Source: Deinococcus aquatilis DSM 23025 (GTDB lineage Bacteria > Deinococcota > Deinococci > Deinococcales > Deinococcaceae). Taken from it: a DNA stretch of 64,000 bases. Every line of letters begins with the position of its first letter. The first letter of the stretch is position 1. The position numbers were made by a program, and so were the translations under genes. The stretch lies in assembly GCF_000378445.1 (NCBI RefSeq), contig NZ_KB899714.1, positions 1 through 64,000 of the forward strand, in the 5' to 3' direction. The notes beneath the pieces were generated by a model. It was not told the DNA's origin. It did not search any database and was given only the letters and a program-made list of their open reading frames with translations. Positions 27,652-39,476 of the stretch are shown here, piece by piece.

Positions 27652-27680
27652 AGGGTAGCGGGCGCGGGGGGCCGGGTCAA
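27652..27680 (-). promoter_or_regulatory. Promoter of the pheS-pheT operon
   Basis: On the minus strand TTGACC (27680-27675), a 17-nt spacer, then TACCCT (27657-27652). Six nt later comes the ATG of the leader ORF. Both hexamers and the spacing fit a main sigma factor promoter. Confidence 0.65.
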
Positions 27681-27855
27681 GTTGTCTGCCCCTTCCCACA
27701 AGTTGCCCAGTGTGCCTGCTTTTTCCGTAAAGCACGTATGCCACCATGAAGCATGAACCTGACCCGCCGAGCAGCCGCCGACCAAGCCCAGTCTCCCGCT
27801 TCTCTGCACGCCGGAAATCGTGCTGCGGGCGGCGGCCTGCCCGGGTATGGCCTGT

Positions 27856-29322
<1,467 letters not shown>

Positions 29323-29435
29323 GACAGACCTGTGTAACTTCATGAAGCTCTGTCTTGATGGAGCTGGATCTTCATGATCTCAAGCGGCGTCAATACATCT
29401 TCCTCATTGTAAGAAGGCCGGGAGGCGTCGCTCCT

Positions 29436-29441
29436 TACAGT
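29436..29441 (+). promoter_or_regulatory. -10-like TACAGT before the GGDEF-EAL gene
   Basis: TACAGT is followed by 8 nt and the ATG at 29450, close to leaderless spacing; no ribosome binding site. Confidence 0.4.
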
Positions 29442-29449
29442 GCACGGGT

Positions 29450-31909
29450 ATGCATCCTGTGTCTCCTCCCCTCTCACAACAGATCAAATGGGGATTGGGA
29501 ACAGTTGTAGTGATTTACTTCATTCAGCTGAGCCGGGTTCTGGGGTTGTGGAATCTGCCTGAAATCTCGGCCATGCTCAATGGATTTCTCTATGTTCCAG
29601 CAGTTCTAGGGGCAGCGGTCATCATATGGCGGGTGGCCCAGTGCACCGCCCAGCCGGGTGTATGGCGGCTCCTGGCGCTGGGAACACTGTTCTGGGGCAT
29701 CGGGCAGATCGTCTTTGCTTCGCTGGAGGTATTTTCCGGCGCTGTATCGGCAGCCGACCCCTTCTTTCTGGCCTTGCCCGTCTGCTTTTTGCTGGCCTTC
29801 CTGGTACTAGAGCGTCGGCAGCCCTCACTGGTGGGGCGGGCGGCCTGGCTGGATGTGGCCGCGCTGGTGGTCAGCGTGGGGGCGTACCTGTGGTATTTCC
29901 TGCTGGCCGCACAACTGCTGAATCCAAACAATCCGCTGTTCTCCAATATCATCACGGCGGCCTATCCGCTCTCTGACCTGCTGCTGCTGACGCTGCTCCT
30001 GGCGCGGGCATGGCGCGGCGCGGCTCTACCTTCGACCCCAGACCAGGCCCGACCAGGCTGGGGCCAGGCCAATTGGAGTTGGACGCTGGCACTGGGCATG
30101 GGCTGCTTTATCGCCGCCGATCTGGGCTTCAGCTTTCTGACCCTCAGGAACGCCTATACCGGGCAGCAGTGGCCCGATACCCTCTGGCCGTTGGCAACGC
30201 TGCTGTTTGCGGGCGCGGCAGTGCAGGCAGCGGGGCAGGCCAGCCGAGAGACCCGCGCCAACCCCGACGCTGCCCGCGTTGCGTCGTTGCCCAGTGCGGC
30301 GTTGCTCAGGGTCGCTCCCCCCAGTGCCCCTGTTGCCTCCTCACACATGGGTCTGCGAACCCTAGTCGCCCCGTACGCCGCGCTGGGCAGCAGTTTCGCG
30401 CTGCTGCTGACCCTGCATGAATTGCGTTCGCCTCAGGCTCAGGGCGTTCTGGTCGCAACCTTTGTGGTGGCCCTGTTGGTGGCGGCCCGCCAAACGCTGG
30501 CGCTGCGTGACTTGGAGAGTCATCAGACCAGGCTGGAAGAGAGCCGCTCGCTGCTGCACCATCAGGCGCACCACGACCCCCTGACCGGACTGGGCAACCG
30601 CGCCCAGTTCGATGTGCTGCTGCCGCAATTACTGGCACTGGGCGCACCGGTCGGCGTGTTGTTTATAGATCTGGATGACTTCAAGTTCGTGAACGACGCC
30701 CTGGGCCACCGCATGGGCGACCAGTTTCTGAGGGAGGTGGCCGGGCGGCTGCAACTGGCAGCAGGAGCCGGGACACATTGCATCCGCTTTGGCGGTGATG
30801 AGTTTCTGGTACTGAGTGCGCCTGCCACCAGCGAACAGCTGCACCAATTGGGCGCACGCCTGCTCTCGGCTCTGGGCGACCCCGTGATGTTGGCCGGGCA
30901 GACGCTGCATGTCACGGCCTGTCTGGGCGGCGTGCTGTCGGGGCCAGATGCACCCGATGCAGAAACCCTGCTGAGACGCGCTGATCTGGCGATGTACGCG
31001 GCCAAGCGCAGCGGTAAAAACGCAGTTCGTCTCTATTCACCCGGACGACATGACCACCTTGCGGCGCGGCAGGTGTTGCTGGAAACGCGGCTGCGTGGGG
31101 CGCTGGAGCGGGAAGAATTCCGGCTGTTCTATCAGCCTCAGCAGGAGCGGGGCGGGAATATCCAGCGTTTTGAAGCCCTGCTGCGCTGGGACGACGCCGA
31201 GCTGGGAAGCGTTTCTCCCTCCGAATTTATTCCGGTGGCCGAAGCTGCTGGCCTGATGATCGATATCGGCAACTGGGTTGTAGAAGAGGCCTGCCGCCAG
31301 GTGGCCGAGTGGCGGCAGACCTTCCCTGAGCGGCGCGTCGCCATCAACATCGACCCACCCCACCTGATGCGTCCAGATTTTTTGCCCCGATTTCAGGCCA
31401 TGCTGACCCGCTACACCCTGCCCGGCGAGGCGCTGGAACTGGAAGTCACCGAGCGCCTGCTGATCGCCGACGAGGATCAGGCCAGAGAAACCCTGCGGGC
31501 CTTGCTGGCGTTGGGCGTAGACGTGGCTATCGACGACTTCGGTGTGGGGCACTCCTCGTTGGCCGCCCTGATGCGCCTGCCGATCACGACCCTCAAGATC
31601 GACCGCGCCTTCGTTTCAGAACTGGGTCTGGAGTTGCAAGATGGCCTGTACAGTCAGGCAGCGGCGTACAAAGTCGTTCAGGCGGTGGTGGCCCTGGGCA
31701 CGGCGCTGGGCCTGCGCGTGGTGGCCGAAGGGGTAGAAACCCCAGCCCAGGCCCGCGCCGTATGGGTCCTGGGCTGCGACGCTATCCAGGGCTATCTGGT
31801 GGGCCGCGCCGTGCCGCCCGAAAAGATTCCGGCCCTGAGCAGCGTCCAGCCCACCTCGTCAGAATTCCTGCCCCTGCTTCCAGACAGTCGTTGGGGAAAA
31901 TTGGGGTAG
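29450..31909 (+). CDS. Membrane-anchored diguanylate cyclase / c-di-GMP phosphodiesterase (GGDEF-EAL)
   Basis: The 819-residue protein has an N-terminal hydrophobic region of about nine predicted helices (residues about 15-345, MASE-like sensor), a short linker, a GGDEF domain (HHDPLTGLGNRAQFD, GGDEF itself at about residue 448) and a C-terminal EAL domain (FEALLRW at about 574, ELEVTE, DDFGVGHSSL, KIDRAFV, AEGVET). All key residues of both active sites appear present, so both synthesis and breakdown of c-di-GMP are possible; the I-site was not checked. It is followed 119 nt later by glyA. Together with the HD-GYP gene it makes a c-di-GMP-rich neighbourhood. Confidence 0.92.
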   Translation: MHPVSPPLSQQIKWGLGTVVVIYFIQLSRVLGLWNLPEISAMLNGFLYVPAVLGAAVIIWRVAQCTAQPGVWRLLALGTLFWGIGQIVFASLEVFSGAVSAADPFFLALPVCFLLAFLVLERRQPSLVGRAAWLDVAALVVSVGAYLWYFLLAAQLLNPNNPLFSNIITAAYPLSDLLLLTLLLARAWRGAALPSTPDQARPGWGQANWSWTLALGMGCFIAADLGFSFLTLRNAYTGQQWPDTLWPLATLLFAGAAVQAAGQASRETRANPDAARVASLPSAALLRVAPPSAPVASSHMGLRTLVAPYAALGSSFALLLTLHELRSPQAQGVLVATFVVALLVAARQTLALRDLESHQTRLEESRSLLHHQAHHDPLTGLGNRAQFDVLLPQLLALGAPVGVLFIDLDDFKFVNDALGHRMGDQFLREVAGRLQLAAGAGTHCIRFGGDEFLVLSAPATSEQLHQLGARLLSALGDPVMLAGQTLHVTACLGGVLSGPDAPDAETLLRRADLAMYAAKRSGKNAVRLYSPGRHDHLAARQVLLETRLRGALEREEFRLFYQPQQERGGNIQRFEALLRWDDAELGSVSPSEFIPVAEAAGLMIDIGNWVVEEACRQVAEWRQTFPERRVAINIDPPHLMRPDFLPRFQAMLTRYTLPGEALELEVTERLLIADEDQARETLRALLALGVDVAIDDFGVGHSSLAALMRLPITTLKIDRAFVSELGLELQDGLYSQAAAYKVVQAVVALGTALGLRVVAEGVETPAQARAVWVLGCDAIQGYLVGRAVPPEKIPALSSVQPTSSEFLPLLPDSRWGKLG

Positions 31910-32015
31910 AAGCGCTGTAGAAACGCGCCAGTCAGGTGGCCTTCTCCAGTCCAATCTGGCTTAAATTGCGTCCAAGCTGCGGAGACAACTCCCCAACGTC
32001 TGGCCGCTGCGGTGT

Positions 32016-32021
32016 TACCGT
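32016..32021 (+). promoter_or_regulatory. -10 box TACCGT, leaderless start of glyA
   Basis: TACCGT is followed by 6 nt and the ATG at 32028, without a Shine-Dalgarno. Confidence 0.5.
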
Positions 32022-32027
32022 ACCTGT

Positions 32028-33305
32028 ATGACGACTGCCGAACCGACTGCCTCCGCCGTGCATGACGCGGCAGCTTCCCCCGATCTCAGCGCCGCCGATG
32101 TCAGCGCACACGATTCGGCCATTTTTGACCTGATCGCGCAGGAAGGCGAGCGCCAGCGCGTGGGCATAGAGCTGATCGCCTCTGAAAACTTTGCCAGCGC
32201 CGCTGTCCGGGCCGCGCAGGGCAGCGTGCTGACCAACAAATACGCCGAAGGCTATCCCGGCAAACGCTGGTACGGCGGCTGTGAGGTCGTCGATCAGGTG
32301 GAGCGGTTGGCCATCGAGCGTGTCAAAGAACTGTTTGGGGCGGCCTGGGCCAATGTGCAGCCGCATTCGGGCAGCAGCGCCAATCTCGCCATCTACAACG
32401 CCCTGATCGAACCCGGCGACACGGTGCTGGGCATGGACCTGTCGCACGGCGGCCACCTGACGCACGGCAACCCCGTGAACTTCAGCGGACTGCGCTACAA
32501 GATCGTGGGCTACAAGGTCAATCCCGAAACCGAACTGATCGACATGGAGGAGGTGCGCCGTCTCGCACACGAACACCAGCCCAAAATGATCATTGCGGGG
32601 GCCAGCGCCTACAGCCGGATCATTGACTTTGCGGCCTTCCGGGTCATTGCCGATGAAGTGGGCGCGATCCTGTTTGCCGACGTGGCGCACATTGCCGGAC
32701 TGATCGCGGCGGGCGTGCATCCCAACGCCCTGCCTCATGCCCACGTGGTTGCCAGCACCACGCACAAAACCCTGCGTGGGCCACGCGGCGGCGTGATTCT
32801 CAGCAACGACCCCGAACTGGGCGCGAAGATCGACCGTGCCGTCTTTCCCGGCTATCAGGGTGGGCCACTGGAACACGTAATCGCCGCCAAAGCAGTGGCT
32901 TTCCGTGAAGCCCTGCAACCCGAATTCAAGACCTACGCCGCACAGATCGTCAAGAACGCGCAGGCCCTCGCCAGAGCGTTTCAGAATCTGGGGTACCGCG
33001 TGGTTTCGGGCGGCACCGACAACCACCTGCTGGTGCTCGATATTCGCCCCAACGGCCTGAACGGGACCAAAGCCACCAAGCTGCTGGACGCCAACCACAT
33101 CACCATCAGCAAATCCACCCTGCCCTACGACTCCGAGAAGATCCTGCATGGCGGCGGCATTCGCCTGGGCACGCCCGCCGTGACCACACGCGGCATGAAC
33201 GAGGCCGACATGGACACCATCGCCGGACTGATCGACCGCGCCCTGAAGGGTGAAGACGTGAAGGCCGAAGTCCACGCCTTCGCAGGCGGCTTCCCGCTGC
33301 CCTGA
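32028..33305 (+). CDS. glyA: Serine hydroxymethyltransferase
   Basis: GlyA interconverts serine and glycine with tetrahydrofolate and feeds one-carbon units to ThyX (encoded in this window) and methionine synthesis. The 425-residue product has [41 protein letters not shown] and the PLP-lysine segment [16 protein letters not shown], with a C-terminal [10 protein letters not shown]. About 25 extra residues at the N-terminus are polar and probably disordered. A clear terminator follows. Confidence 0.97.
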   Translation: MTTAEPTASAVHDAAASPDLSAADVSAHDSAIFDLIAQEGERQRVGIELIASENFASAAVRAAQGSVLTNKYAEGYPGKRWYGGCEVVDQVERLAIERVKELFGAAWANVQPHSGSSANLAIYNALIEPGDTVLGMDLSHGGHLTHGNPVNFSGLRYKIVGYKVNPETELIDMEEVRRLAHEHQPKMIIAGASAYSRIIDFAAFRVIADEVGAILFADVAHIAGLIAAGVHPNALPHAHVVASTTHKTLRGPRGGVILSNDPELGAKIDRAVFPGYQGGPLEHVIAAKAVAFREALQPEFKTYAAQIVKNAQALARAFQNLGYRVVSGGTDNHLLVLDIRPNGLNGTKATKLLDANHITISKSTLPYDSEKILHGGGIRLGTPAVTTRGMNEADMDTIAGLIDRALKGEDVKAEVHAFAGGFPLP

Positions 33306-33327
33306 GCAAAAGCAGCATCAGGTCAGA

Positions 33328-33360
33328 CAGAGGCGGGCGCAGGATGAAGGCCCGCCTCTG
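33328..33360 (+). terminator. Terminator of glyA
   Basis: CAGAGGCGGGC (33328-33338) pairs with GCCCGCCTCTG (33350-33360), followed by CTGTTGTGTATT. Confidence 0.75.
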
Positions 33361-33569
33361 CTGTTGTGTATTGCTGGATTGGCCGCGCCTCCAACACCAG
33401 AAGACTCAGGACTCTTTTGAATCGGATTTAACTGTTCTGACCTGAATAATCTATAAAAAATGACGAGTACACTATAGCTTGGGCGTTTTAAAACCATCTG
33501 TTCACAAGAGCTATTAACTATTGCCTGTTGTGAATCATCTTCGTGAGGATTTCGTCATAAGGCTTGGGC

Positions 33570-33575
33570 TAGATT
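33570..33575 (+). promoter_or_regulatory. -10 box TAGATT, leaderless start of the HD-GYP gene
   Basis: TAGATT is followed by 6 nt and the ATG at 33582. The rest of 33361-33581 is AT-rich and holds no gene I can support. Confidence 0.5.
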
Positions 33576-33581
33576 GAGTGT

Positions 33582-34763
33582 ATGACTGGCGCTCTTTCTC
33601 CTTCCGATGTCTCTTCCGGCGACCAGCCTGCTCCGTTGCTGGTCCCTGCCGCCCCTCTGCCCCAGCCGCTGCTGAGTCTGGGCGACCTGACCCTGCACCT
33701 CACGCAGTTGGGCCTGACCGCCCCCGATCTGGGCAGCGCCATGAGTCCGGTGCTGAACGTGCTGGTCGAGCGCACCTCGGCAGTGGGGGCCGGATACTTT
33801 CAGTTGCGCGACGCCACGCTGACCTACCATGCCCGCGCCGCCAGTGGTGTGATGCCGCAGGGGCCAGCGATGGACGCCCTCCTGGCCCACGGTTTGCCTC
33901 ACCACCTGCCGCTCGTGCAGGCGCTGGAGACTGCCACTGGGCCGCTCTTTTTTGACGATACGCGTCTGCAACCCCAGTCGGCAGGCTTTCCAGACCTGGG
34001 GGTGTTTGCCCTGACCGCCGCGCCCATTCGCAACCGGGCGGGCGTACTGGTGGGGGCACTGCTCTCTCACGTGTTCGAGCCGCATGTGTGGACACCCTAC
34101 GAATGCCAGACTCTGGGGACGATCATGGGACTGGTGGCGCTGCTGGCCGCCCGGCTGGACGCCGAAGAACGGGAACAGGCGGCCCACGAGAGTGCCCTGC
34201 GTGCGCTGGGGCTGATGCTGGAAACGCGGGACGCCGAAACGCAGGGCCACACCGACCGCGTCACCGAACTGGCAGGACGGCTGGGCCGACGCCTCGGCCT
34301 GGGCGTACAGGAACTCCGTGACCTTCGCTGGGGAGCCTACCTTCACGACATCGGCAAAATGGCAATTCCGGACGTGATTTTGCACCATCCCGGCGCACTG
34401 GACGCAGAAGCCCGCGCCCAGATGCAGCAGCACGTCCTGCACGGCGCGGCACTGGCCCAGCAACTCAGCTTTCTGCCCCGCAGCGCCCACGACGTGATCA
34501 TGGCCCACCACGAATGTTGGGACGGCAGCGGCTATCCGTACGGACTGAGCGGCGAGAACATTCCCCTGCCCGCCCGCATTTTTGCCGTCTGTGACGTATA
34601 TGACGCCCTGACGAGTACCCGCCCCTACAAACGTGCCTGGAGTCACGCCGAAGCCGCTGCCCACCTGCTCAATGCTCGCGGCAGCCACTTCGACGCAGCG
34701 ATAGTCGATGCGCTGCTGGCCGCATTGGACGAAGATCAGGCGGAGTTGGGGGCCGTGGGGTAG
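33582..34763 (+). CDS. GAF plus HD-GYP domain protein (probable c-di-GMP phosphodiesterase)
   Basis: The 393-residue protein has a variable N-terminal sensor part (about 40-200, GAF-like) and a C-terminal HD-GYP domain. Motifs: LMLETRDAETQGHTDRV, HDIGK at about residue 255, and HHECWDGSGYPYGLSGENIPLPARIFAVCDVYDAL, with GYP at about 317. HD-GYP enzymes hydrolyse c-di-GMP to GMP or pGpG using a metal centre. The visible His and Asp ligands look intact. It ends 92 bp before queG on the same strand. Confidence 0.92.
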   Translation: MTGALSPSDVSSGDQPAPLLVPAAPLPQPLLSLGDLTLHLTQLGLTAPDLGSAMSPVLNVLVERTSAVGAGYFQLRDATLTYHARAASGVMPQGPAMDALLAHGLPHHLPLVQALETATGPLFFDDTRLQPQSAGFPDLGVFALTAAPIRNRAGVLVGALLSHVFEPHVWTPYECQTLGTIMGLVALLAARLDAEEREQAAHESALRALGLMLETRDAETQGHTDRVTELAGRLGRRLGLGVQELRDLRWGAYLHDIGKMAIPDVILHHPGALDAEARAQMQQHVLHGAALAQQLSFLPRSAHDVIMAHHECWDGSGYPYGLSGENIPLPARIFAVCDVYDALTSTRPYKRAWSHAEAAAHLLNARGSHFDAAIVDALLAALDEDQAELGAVG

Positions 34764-34842
34764 GGCTGGAGCGCAGCACCTCCGCCAGAAAACTCAACCT
34801 CTCTCCCACCGACCTCCCAATCTCTGTGTGTTCTCGGGGGCA

Positions 34843-34848
34843 TACTCT
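34843..34848 (+). promoter_or_regulatory. -10 box TACTCT, leaderless start of queG
   Basis: TACTCT is followed by 6 nt and the ATG at 34855; no ribosome binding site. Confidence 0.5.
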
Positions 34849-34854
34849 GGGCCG

Positions 34855-36024
34855 ATGTTGCCCGAGCCTGCCCACCCCACTTCTGCTGCTGCCGAAACTC
34901 TGGCTGACCTCGCCTCTGCGCTGGGGGCCGACGCGGTGGGCTGGACGGCAGCGCGGGTTCCGGCGGCGGCGGTGGCTGAATATGCCGGATGGCTGGATGC
35001 AGGCAGGCACGCCGGAATGGGGTATCTGGAGCGGCAGTTGCCCGCCCGAGCCGACCCCGCCAGCCGCTTGGAAGGCGTGGGCAGTGTGCTGGTGCTGGGA
35101 GTCTCGCACGCCTTCGCGCCGCCGCCTGTGCCGGGTGACGGCGTGCGGCTCGGGCGGGTGGCCCGCTACGCCTGGACACCCGATTACCACGACCAGTTGC
35201 AGCCCCTGTTGACCCGTCTGGAACAGGAGGCGGCTCGGCTGGGTGTGCGGGCGCGGGGTTACGTGGATCACGGTCCCATCATGGAACGGCTGTTTGCAGC
35301 GGGCGCTTTTCTGGGCTGGCGCGGCAAATCGGGCATGACGGTCAGCACGCGTCTGGGGGCCTTCGTGACGCTGGCCGTGCTGCTGACCGACCTGCCCTGG
35401 GAGGCCGAACCTGCGGCGCACCCTGACCGCTGTGGCCGCTGCACCCGCTGTATTTCGGCCTGCCCCACAGCAGCTATTGGCAACGACCGCACCATCGATG
35501 CCCGGCGCTGCGTGTCCTACCTGACCATAGAACACCGGGGGCCACTGCCGCACGAATGGCGGGCAGGCGTAGGAGACTGGCTGCTGGGCTGCGACATATG
35601 CAGCGAAGTCTGTCCCTGGAGCGCCAAAGCTGGCCCACTGGCCCGGTTGCTGGAGCCACAGGCGCGGCTGGCCTATCCTGACCTCAGCCGATTTTTTGGT
35701 GTCAGTGAACGGCAATTCGAGCGCGAATGGGCCGGAACTGCCCTGCTGCGTCCCCGGCGCAAAGGAATGGCCCGCAACGCCCTGACCGTTCTGGGCAACC
35801 TGCCCGCCGATCATGAGGGCCGCGAACAGGCCCGCCCACTGCTGCTGGCCGGAAGCCAGGATCCGGTGTGGGAAGTGCGGGAGGCCGCAGCCTGGGCGCT
35901 GGGACAGTGGACAGAATCTGACCTTCTCTCTCCGATGCTGGCCGACCCACATGAAACGGTGCGGGCGACGGCGGCTCAGGCTCTGGCCTTGTTTGAGGGA
36001 GGCACACAGAATCAAAAAAGTTGA
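34855..36024 (+). CDS. queG: Epoxyqueuosine reductase
   Basis: QueG reduces epoxyqueuosine to queuosine in the wobble base of certain tRNAs; it is a cobalamin and double 4Fe-4S cluster enzyme. The 389-residue product has two ferredoxin-type cysteine groups, CGRCTRCISACPTAAI and CDICSEVCPWS, a central corrinoid-binding region (GYVDHGPIMERLFA) and a C-terminal HEAT-like tail (DPVWEVREAAAWALGQW). The upstream in-frame extension is ignored because a -10 box lies 6 nt before the ATG at 34855. Confidence 0.93.
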   Translation: MLPEPAHPTSAAAETLADLASALGADAVGWTAARVPAAAVAEYAGWLDAGRHAGMGYLERQLPARADPASRLEGVGSVLVLGVSHAFAPPPVPGDGVRLGRVARYAWTPDYHDQLQPLLTRLEQEAARLGVRARGYVDHGPIMERLFAAGAFLGWRGKSGMTVSTRLGAFVTLAVLLTDLPWEAEPAAHPDRCGRCTRCISACPTAAIGNDRTIDARRCVSYLTIEHRGPLPHEWRAGVGDWLLGCDICSEVCPWSAKAGPLARLLEPQARLAYPDLSRFFGVSERQFEREWAGTALLRPRRKGMARNALTVLGNLPADHEGREQARPLLLAGSQDPVWEVREAAAWALGQWTESDLLSPMLADPHETVRATAAQALALFEGGTQNQKS

Positions 36025-36163
36025 TCCCGCCGTTTCTGAAGTTTATGGCTCATGGCTCAGAACCCGGAGCCGCACTTCAGCCAGAGTTGAGCGACACTTT
36101 AGGGCTTCTCCATTCTGGGGGATGTCCTACGCTTTGGCCTGCGCGGGCGTGTTGGGGTAGGGC

Positions 36164-36598
36164 ATGACCCAAGCAGAACCCACCCAGAACCAGACCTCCA
36201 CCGAAGCCAGCAACCTGACCGAACAGTTTATGCAGGCTCTCCAGACCACCGAACAGACGGGGGATGTAGAACCCCTGGTGGCTCTTTTTGCTGAGGAATC
36301 CAGCCTGAAGAATCTGACCACTCAGACGTGGACCGGCCAGGACGGTGCACGCGAATTCTGGACGGCTTACCTGTCCAACTTCGACTCCATCCGCAGCGAA
36401 TTCACGCACCACCTGGAAGCCAGCGGTACAGGCGTCATGGAGTGGGAAGCCACCGGACAACTGAAGGGCGGCGCAGGTCTGGCCTATCAGGGCGTCAGCA
36501 TCATCGAGATTGATGCAGGCAAGGTCAGCGCCTTCCGTACCTACTATGATTCGGCTGCCTTCGTTAATACGGGTATGGCCGAGGTGCGCTCCGAGTAG
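36164..36598 (+). CDS. NTF2/SnoaL-like protein
   Basis: The 144-residue protein has the NTF2-like cone fold pattern: an N-terminal helix (LTEQFMQALQTTEQTGDVEPLVALFAEE), a TWTGQDGAREFWTAYLSNF segment and a sheet (VMEWEATGQLK, AYQGVSIIEIDAGKVSAFRTYYD). Such proteins bind small hydrophobic ligands or catalyse isomerisation; nothing specific is seen. The start at 36164 is the first ATG; the N-terminal 15 residues are polar. Single gene. Confidence 0.8.
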   Translation: MTQAEPTQNQTSTEASNLTEQFMQALQTTEQTGDVEPLVALFAEESSLKNLTTQTWTGQDGAREFWTAYLSNFDSIRSEFTHHLEASGTGVMEWEATGQLKGGAGLAYQGVSIIEIDAGKVSAFRTYYDSAAFVNTGMAEVRSE

Positions 36599-36926
36599 TT
36601 GCCCGGTCTCCGCCCCGCTCAATTCCGGTATTTGGAGCACTTCTCTGAACGGCAGCATCAGAAAAAATGCACTCTCATGCCTCTATTTCCTGTCCTGCTC
36701 GTTCAGAGAATGTTCTCTTTCTGACCAATACCAGAGGTGCAGCGTCCTGAACCCCGTCGTTTGTGATCAAACATCAGGATAAGGTTCCATTCCTACAACA
36801 GTGCGCTTCTTTCACCTGTCGCTTGATTCATTGATGAATTGCGATCTGCCTGAAATTCGCTATCTAAAGTCCGTATAAAGTGGACAACCGGCCCGGAGAA
36901 GGCCCGCTGCACCCTACGATAGAGGC
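36599..36926. other. Intergenic stretch, 328 bp, no gene supported
   Basis: I see no coding frame with good composition. A short hairpin, AGAGAA..TTCTCT (near 36707-36720), ends in TTCT and may terminate the NTF2-like gene. The 3' end carries the TACGAT -10 box of the next gene. Confidence 0.5.
36915..36920 (+). promoter_or_regulatory. -10 box TACGAT, leaderless start of glutamine cyclotransferase
   Basis: TACGAT is followed by 6 nt and the GTG at 36927; no Shine-Dalgarno at correct distance. Confidence 0.5.
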
Positions 36927-37781
36927 GTGCGCTTCCGCCTCTTCCTTTCCGTGCTTTGCCTGACCAGTCTTGCTGCCCCGACTGCCGCCGCACCCATGAC
37001 CACTCTCGCCCGAACTCCTGTGCTGACCCCGCTCGTGACCGCCCGTTTTCCACATGACCGCAGCGCCTTTACCGAGGGTTTGCAGTACCTGGGCGGAGGC
37101 GTGGTGCTGGAAAGCACGGGTCTCGTGGGGGAGTCCGGTGTCAGGCGAACGGAATTGAAAACGGGACGCGTGCAGACCAGCGTCAGTACGCCTCTGGCAC
37201 AGGCTTTTGGCGAGGGGGCAACCGTGCTGGGCGGTATCGCCTATCACCTGACTTGGCAAGATGGCGTGGCCTTTGCCTTTGACGCCGTGACCCTGCGCGA
37301 AATGGGCCGTTACCGCTATACAGGCGAGGGCTGGGGCCTGACCAACGACGGCAAACAGCTGATCATGAGCAACGGCAGCGCGGCGCTGGTGTGGCGCGAT
37401 CCCAAAACCTTCGCCGTGCGCCGCACCGTGACCGTGACCGATCAGGGCCAGCCGGTACGAAACCTGAACGAGCTGGAATACGTTCAGGGCAGCGTGTATG
37501 CCAACGTCTGGCTGACCGACCGAATCGCCAAGATCGACCCGGCCACGGGCAAGGTGACGGCCTGGATCGACGTGTCCAGCCTGACCCGCGAGGCCAGTAC
37601 CACCGCCACCCGCGCCGGAAGACCCCTGACCTTTGACGACGTACCCAACGGCATTGCCTTTGTTCCGGAACGCGGCACGTTGCTGCTGACAGGCAAGAGG
37701 TGGCCCAACATCTTTGAAGTGAAACTGCCGGGACTGAAAATAGAAACGGGCGTGACTGGCCGGGGACAGGTCAGGCGCTGA
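36927..37781 (+). CDS. Secreted glutaminyl-peptide cyclotransferase (beta-propeller type)
   Basis: The 284-residue product begins with a Sec signal peptide (RFRLFLSVLCLTSLAAPTAAA), so it acts outside the cytoplasm. The mature part has the plant/bacterial QC propeller features FPHDRSAFTEGLQYLG, GYxYTGEGWGLTNDGKQLIMSNGS, NLNELEYVQGSVYANVWLTDRIAKID, and PNGIAFVPERGTLLLTGKRWPNIFEV. It would convert N-terminal Gln of peptides to pyroglutamate. The GTG start at 36927 follows a -10 box by 6 nt. It is convergent with tmk. Confidence 0.9.
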   Translation: MRFRLFLSVLCLTSLAAPTAAAPMTTLARTPVLTPLVTARFPHDRSAFTEGLQYLGGGVVLESTGLVGESGVRRTELKTGRVQTSVSTPLAQAFGEGATVLGGIAYHLTWQDGVAFAFDAVTLREMGRYRYTGEGWGLTNDGKQLIMSNGSAALVWRDPKTFAVRRTVTVTDQGQPVRNLNELEYVQGSVYANVWLTDRIAKIDPATGKVTAWIDVSSLTREASTTATRAGRPLTFDDVPNGIAFVPERGTLLLTGKRWPNIFEVKLPGLKIETGVTGRGQVRR

Positions 37782-37811
37782 GAATCGACGGGGACATGAG
37801 CCGCCCAACGA

Positions 37812-37852
37812 AGGACCAAAGCTCAGATGCTCTGTGCCTGAGCTTTGGTCCT
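37812..37852. terminator. Long hairpin overlapping the tmk 3' end
   Basis: AGGACCAAAGCTCAG (37812-37826) pairs perfectly with CTGAGCTTTGGTCCT (37838-37852). It spans the tmk stop codon and can terminate both convergent transcripts. Confidence 0.7.
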
Positions 37853-38478
37853 CAATTGCTCAGCAACCACGTTCCACACCTGCTCTGCCAGCTCATCGGC
37901 TGAGGCTGTGGCGTCCAGCACGTGAAATCTATGAGACTCCTGCTGGGCCAGGGCCAGAAAGCCGCTGCGTACCCGCAGGTGGAAGCCCAGATCGGCACGT
38001 TCCAGGCGGTCAGGTTCGCCGCGAGTGGCGGCGCGGGCCAGCCCCACGGCGGGATCAAGGTCAAGCAGCAACGTCAGATCGGGTTTGAGGCCGCCCGTGG
38101 CCGCCTGCGTGATCTGGGTCAGCAGGCCCGCATCCAACCCACGCCCCGCCCCCTGATAAGCGAGGCTGGAATCGGCGTAGCGGTCACAGACGACCACCTC
38201 GCCGCGTTCCAGCGCAGGCCGGATGACCTGCCCCACCAGTTGGGCGCGGCTGGCCGAATACAGCAGAAATTCGGGCAGGGGGTCTACCTGTAGATCAGGC
38301 TCCAGCAGCACCACCTGCCGAACCCGCGTGCCCAGCGGCGTGCCGCCCGGTTCGCGGGTCACGACATGCGCCACGCCCGCACCCGACAGCTGCTCCACCA
38401 ACCGCGCAATCTGAGTGGTTTTGCCCGCACCTTCCGGCCCCTCGAAGGTGATGAACAGGCCCCGGCTCCCAGCCTCCT

Positions 38479-38482
<4 letters not shown>
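37823..38482 (-). CDS. tmk: Thymidylate kinase
   Basis: Tmk phosphorylates dTMP to dTDP, downstream of ThyX. The 219-residue product has the P-loop TFEGPEGAGKTTQ, VVTREPGG, CDRYADSSLAYQGAGRGLD and a lid with ATRGEPDRLE. Its GTG start at 38482 sits in a GTGA overlap with the stop of the upstream Nif3-like gene, so the two are translationally coupled. The last codons are part of a terminator hairpin. Confidence 0.95.
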
Positions 38483-39282
<800 letters not shown>

Positions 39283-39288
39283 GCGGCC

Positions 39289-39294
39289 ATTCTA
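39289..39294 (-). promoter_or_regulatory. -10 box TAGAAT, leaderless start of the Nif3-like gene
   Basis: Read on the minus strand, TAGAAT is followed by 6 nt and the ATG at 39282. Confidence 0.55.
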
Positions 39295-39354
39295 GGCTGG
39301 GGTGAGCGGGACAAAGGGGGCAATGGGGCAAATTGGCGTGGAAGGTGAACCCCC

Positions 39355-39384
39355 CGTTGCTGTGCAACGCCCCCCCTTGAGGGG
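39355..39384. repeat. Two adjacent small hairpins upstream of rlmB
   Basis: CGTTGC (39355-39360) pairs with GCAACG (39364-39369), and CCCC (39373-39376) with GGGG (39381-39384). The run of C around them makes an unusual motif that could be a dispersed repeat; function unknown. Confidence 0.35.
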
Positions 39385-39464
39385 AGGACAAGTGCGTTTG
39401 CGCTTTCCTTTAGGGAAGCCGACTGGGCTTTACACGCCAACTCAGCCCTTCCCGCCGCGTGCCC

Positions 39465-39470
39465 TAAACT
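39465..39470 (+). promoter_or_regulatory. -10 box TAAACT, leaderless start of rlmB
   Basis: TAAACT is followed by 6 nt and the ATG at 39477; no ribosome binding site. Confidence 0.5.
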
Positions 39471-39476
39471 AGTCCT

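Noticed and set aside
27564..27680. T-box leader for pheS
   Set aside because: The conserved T-box antiterminator consensus is absent and the leader is too short for a specifier stem.
31932..33275. 447-codon open frame on the minus strand
   Set aside because: Antisense to glyA, whose product is unmistakable.
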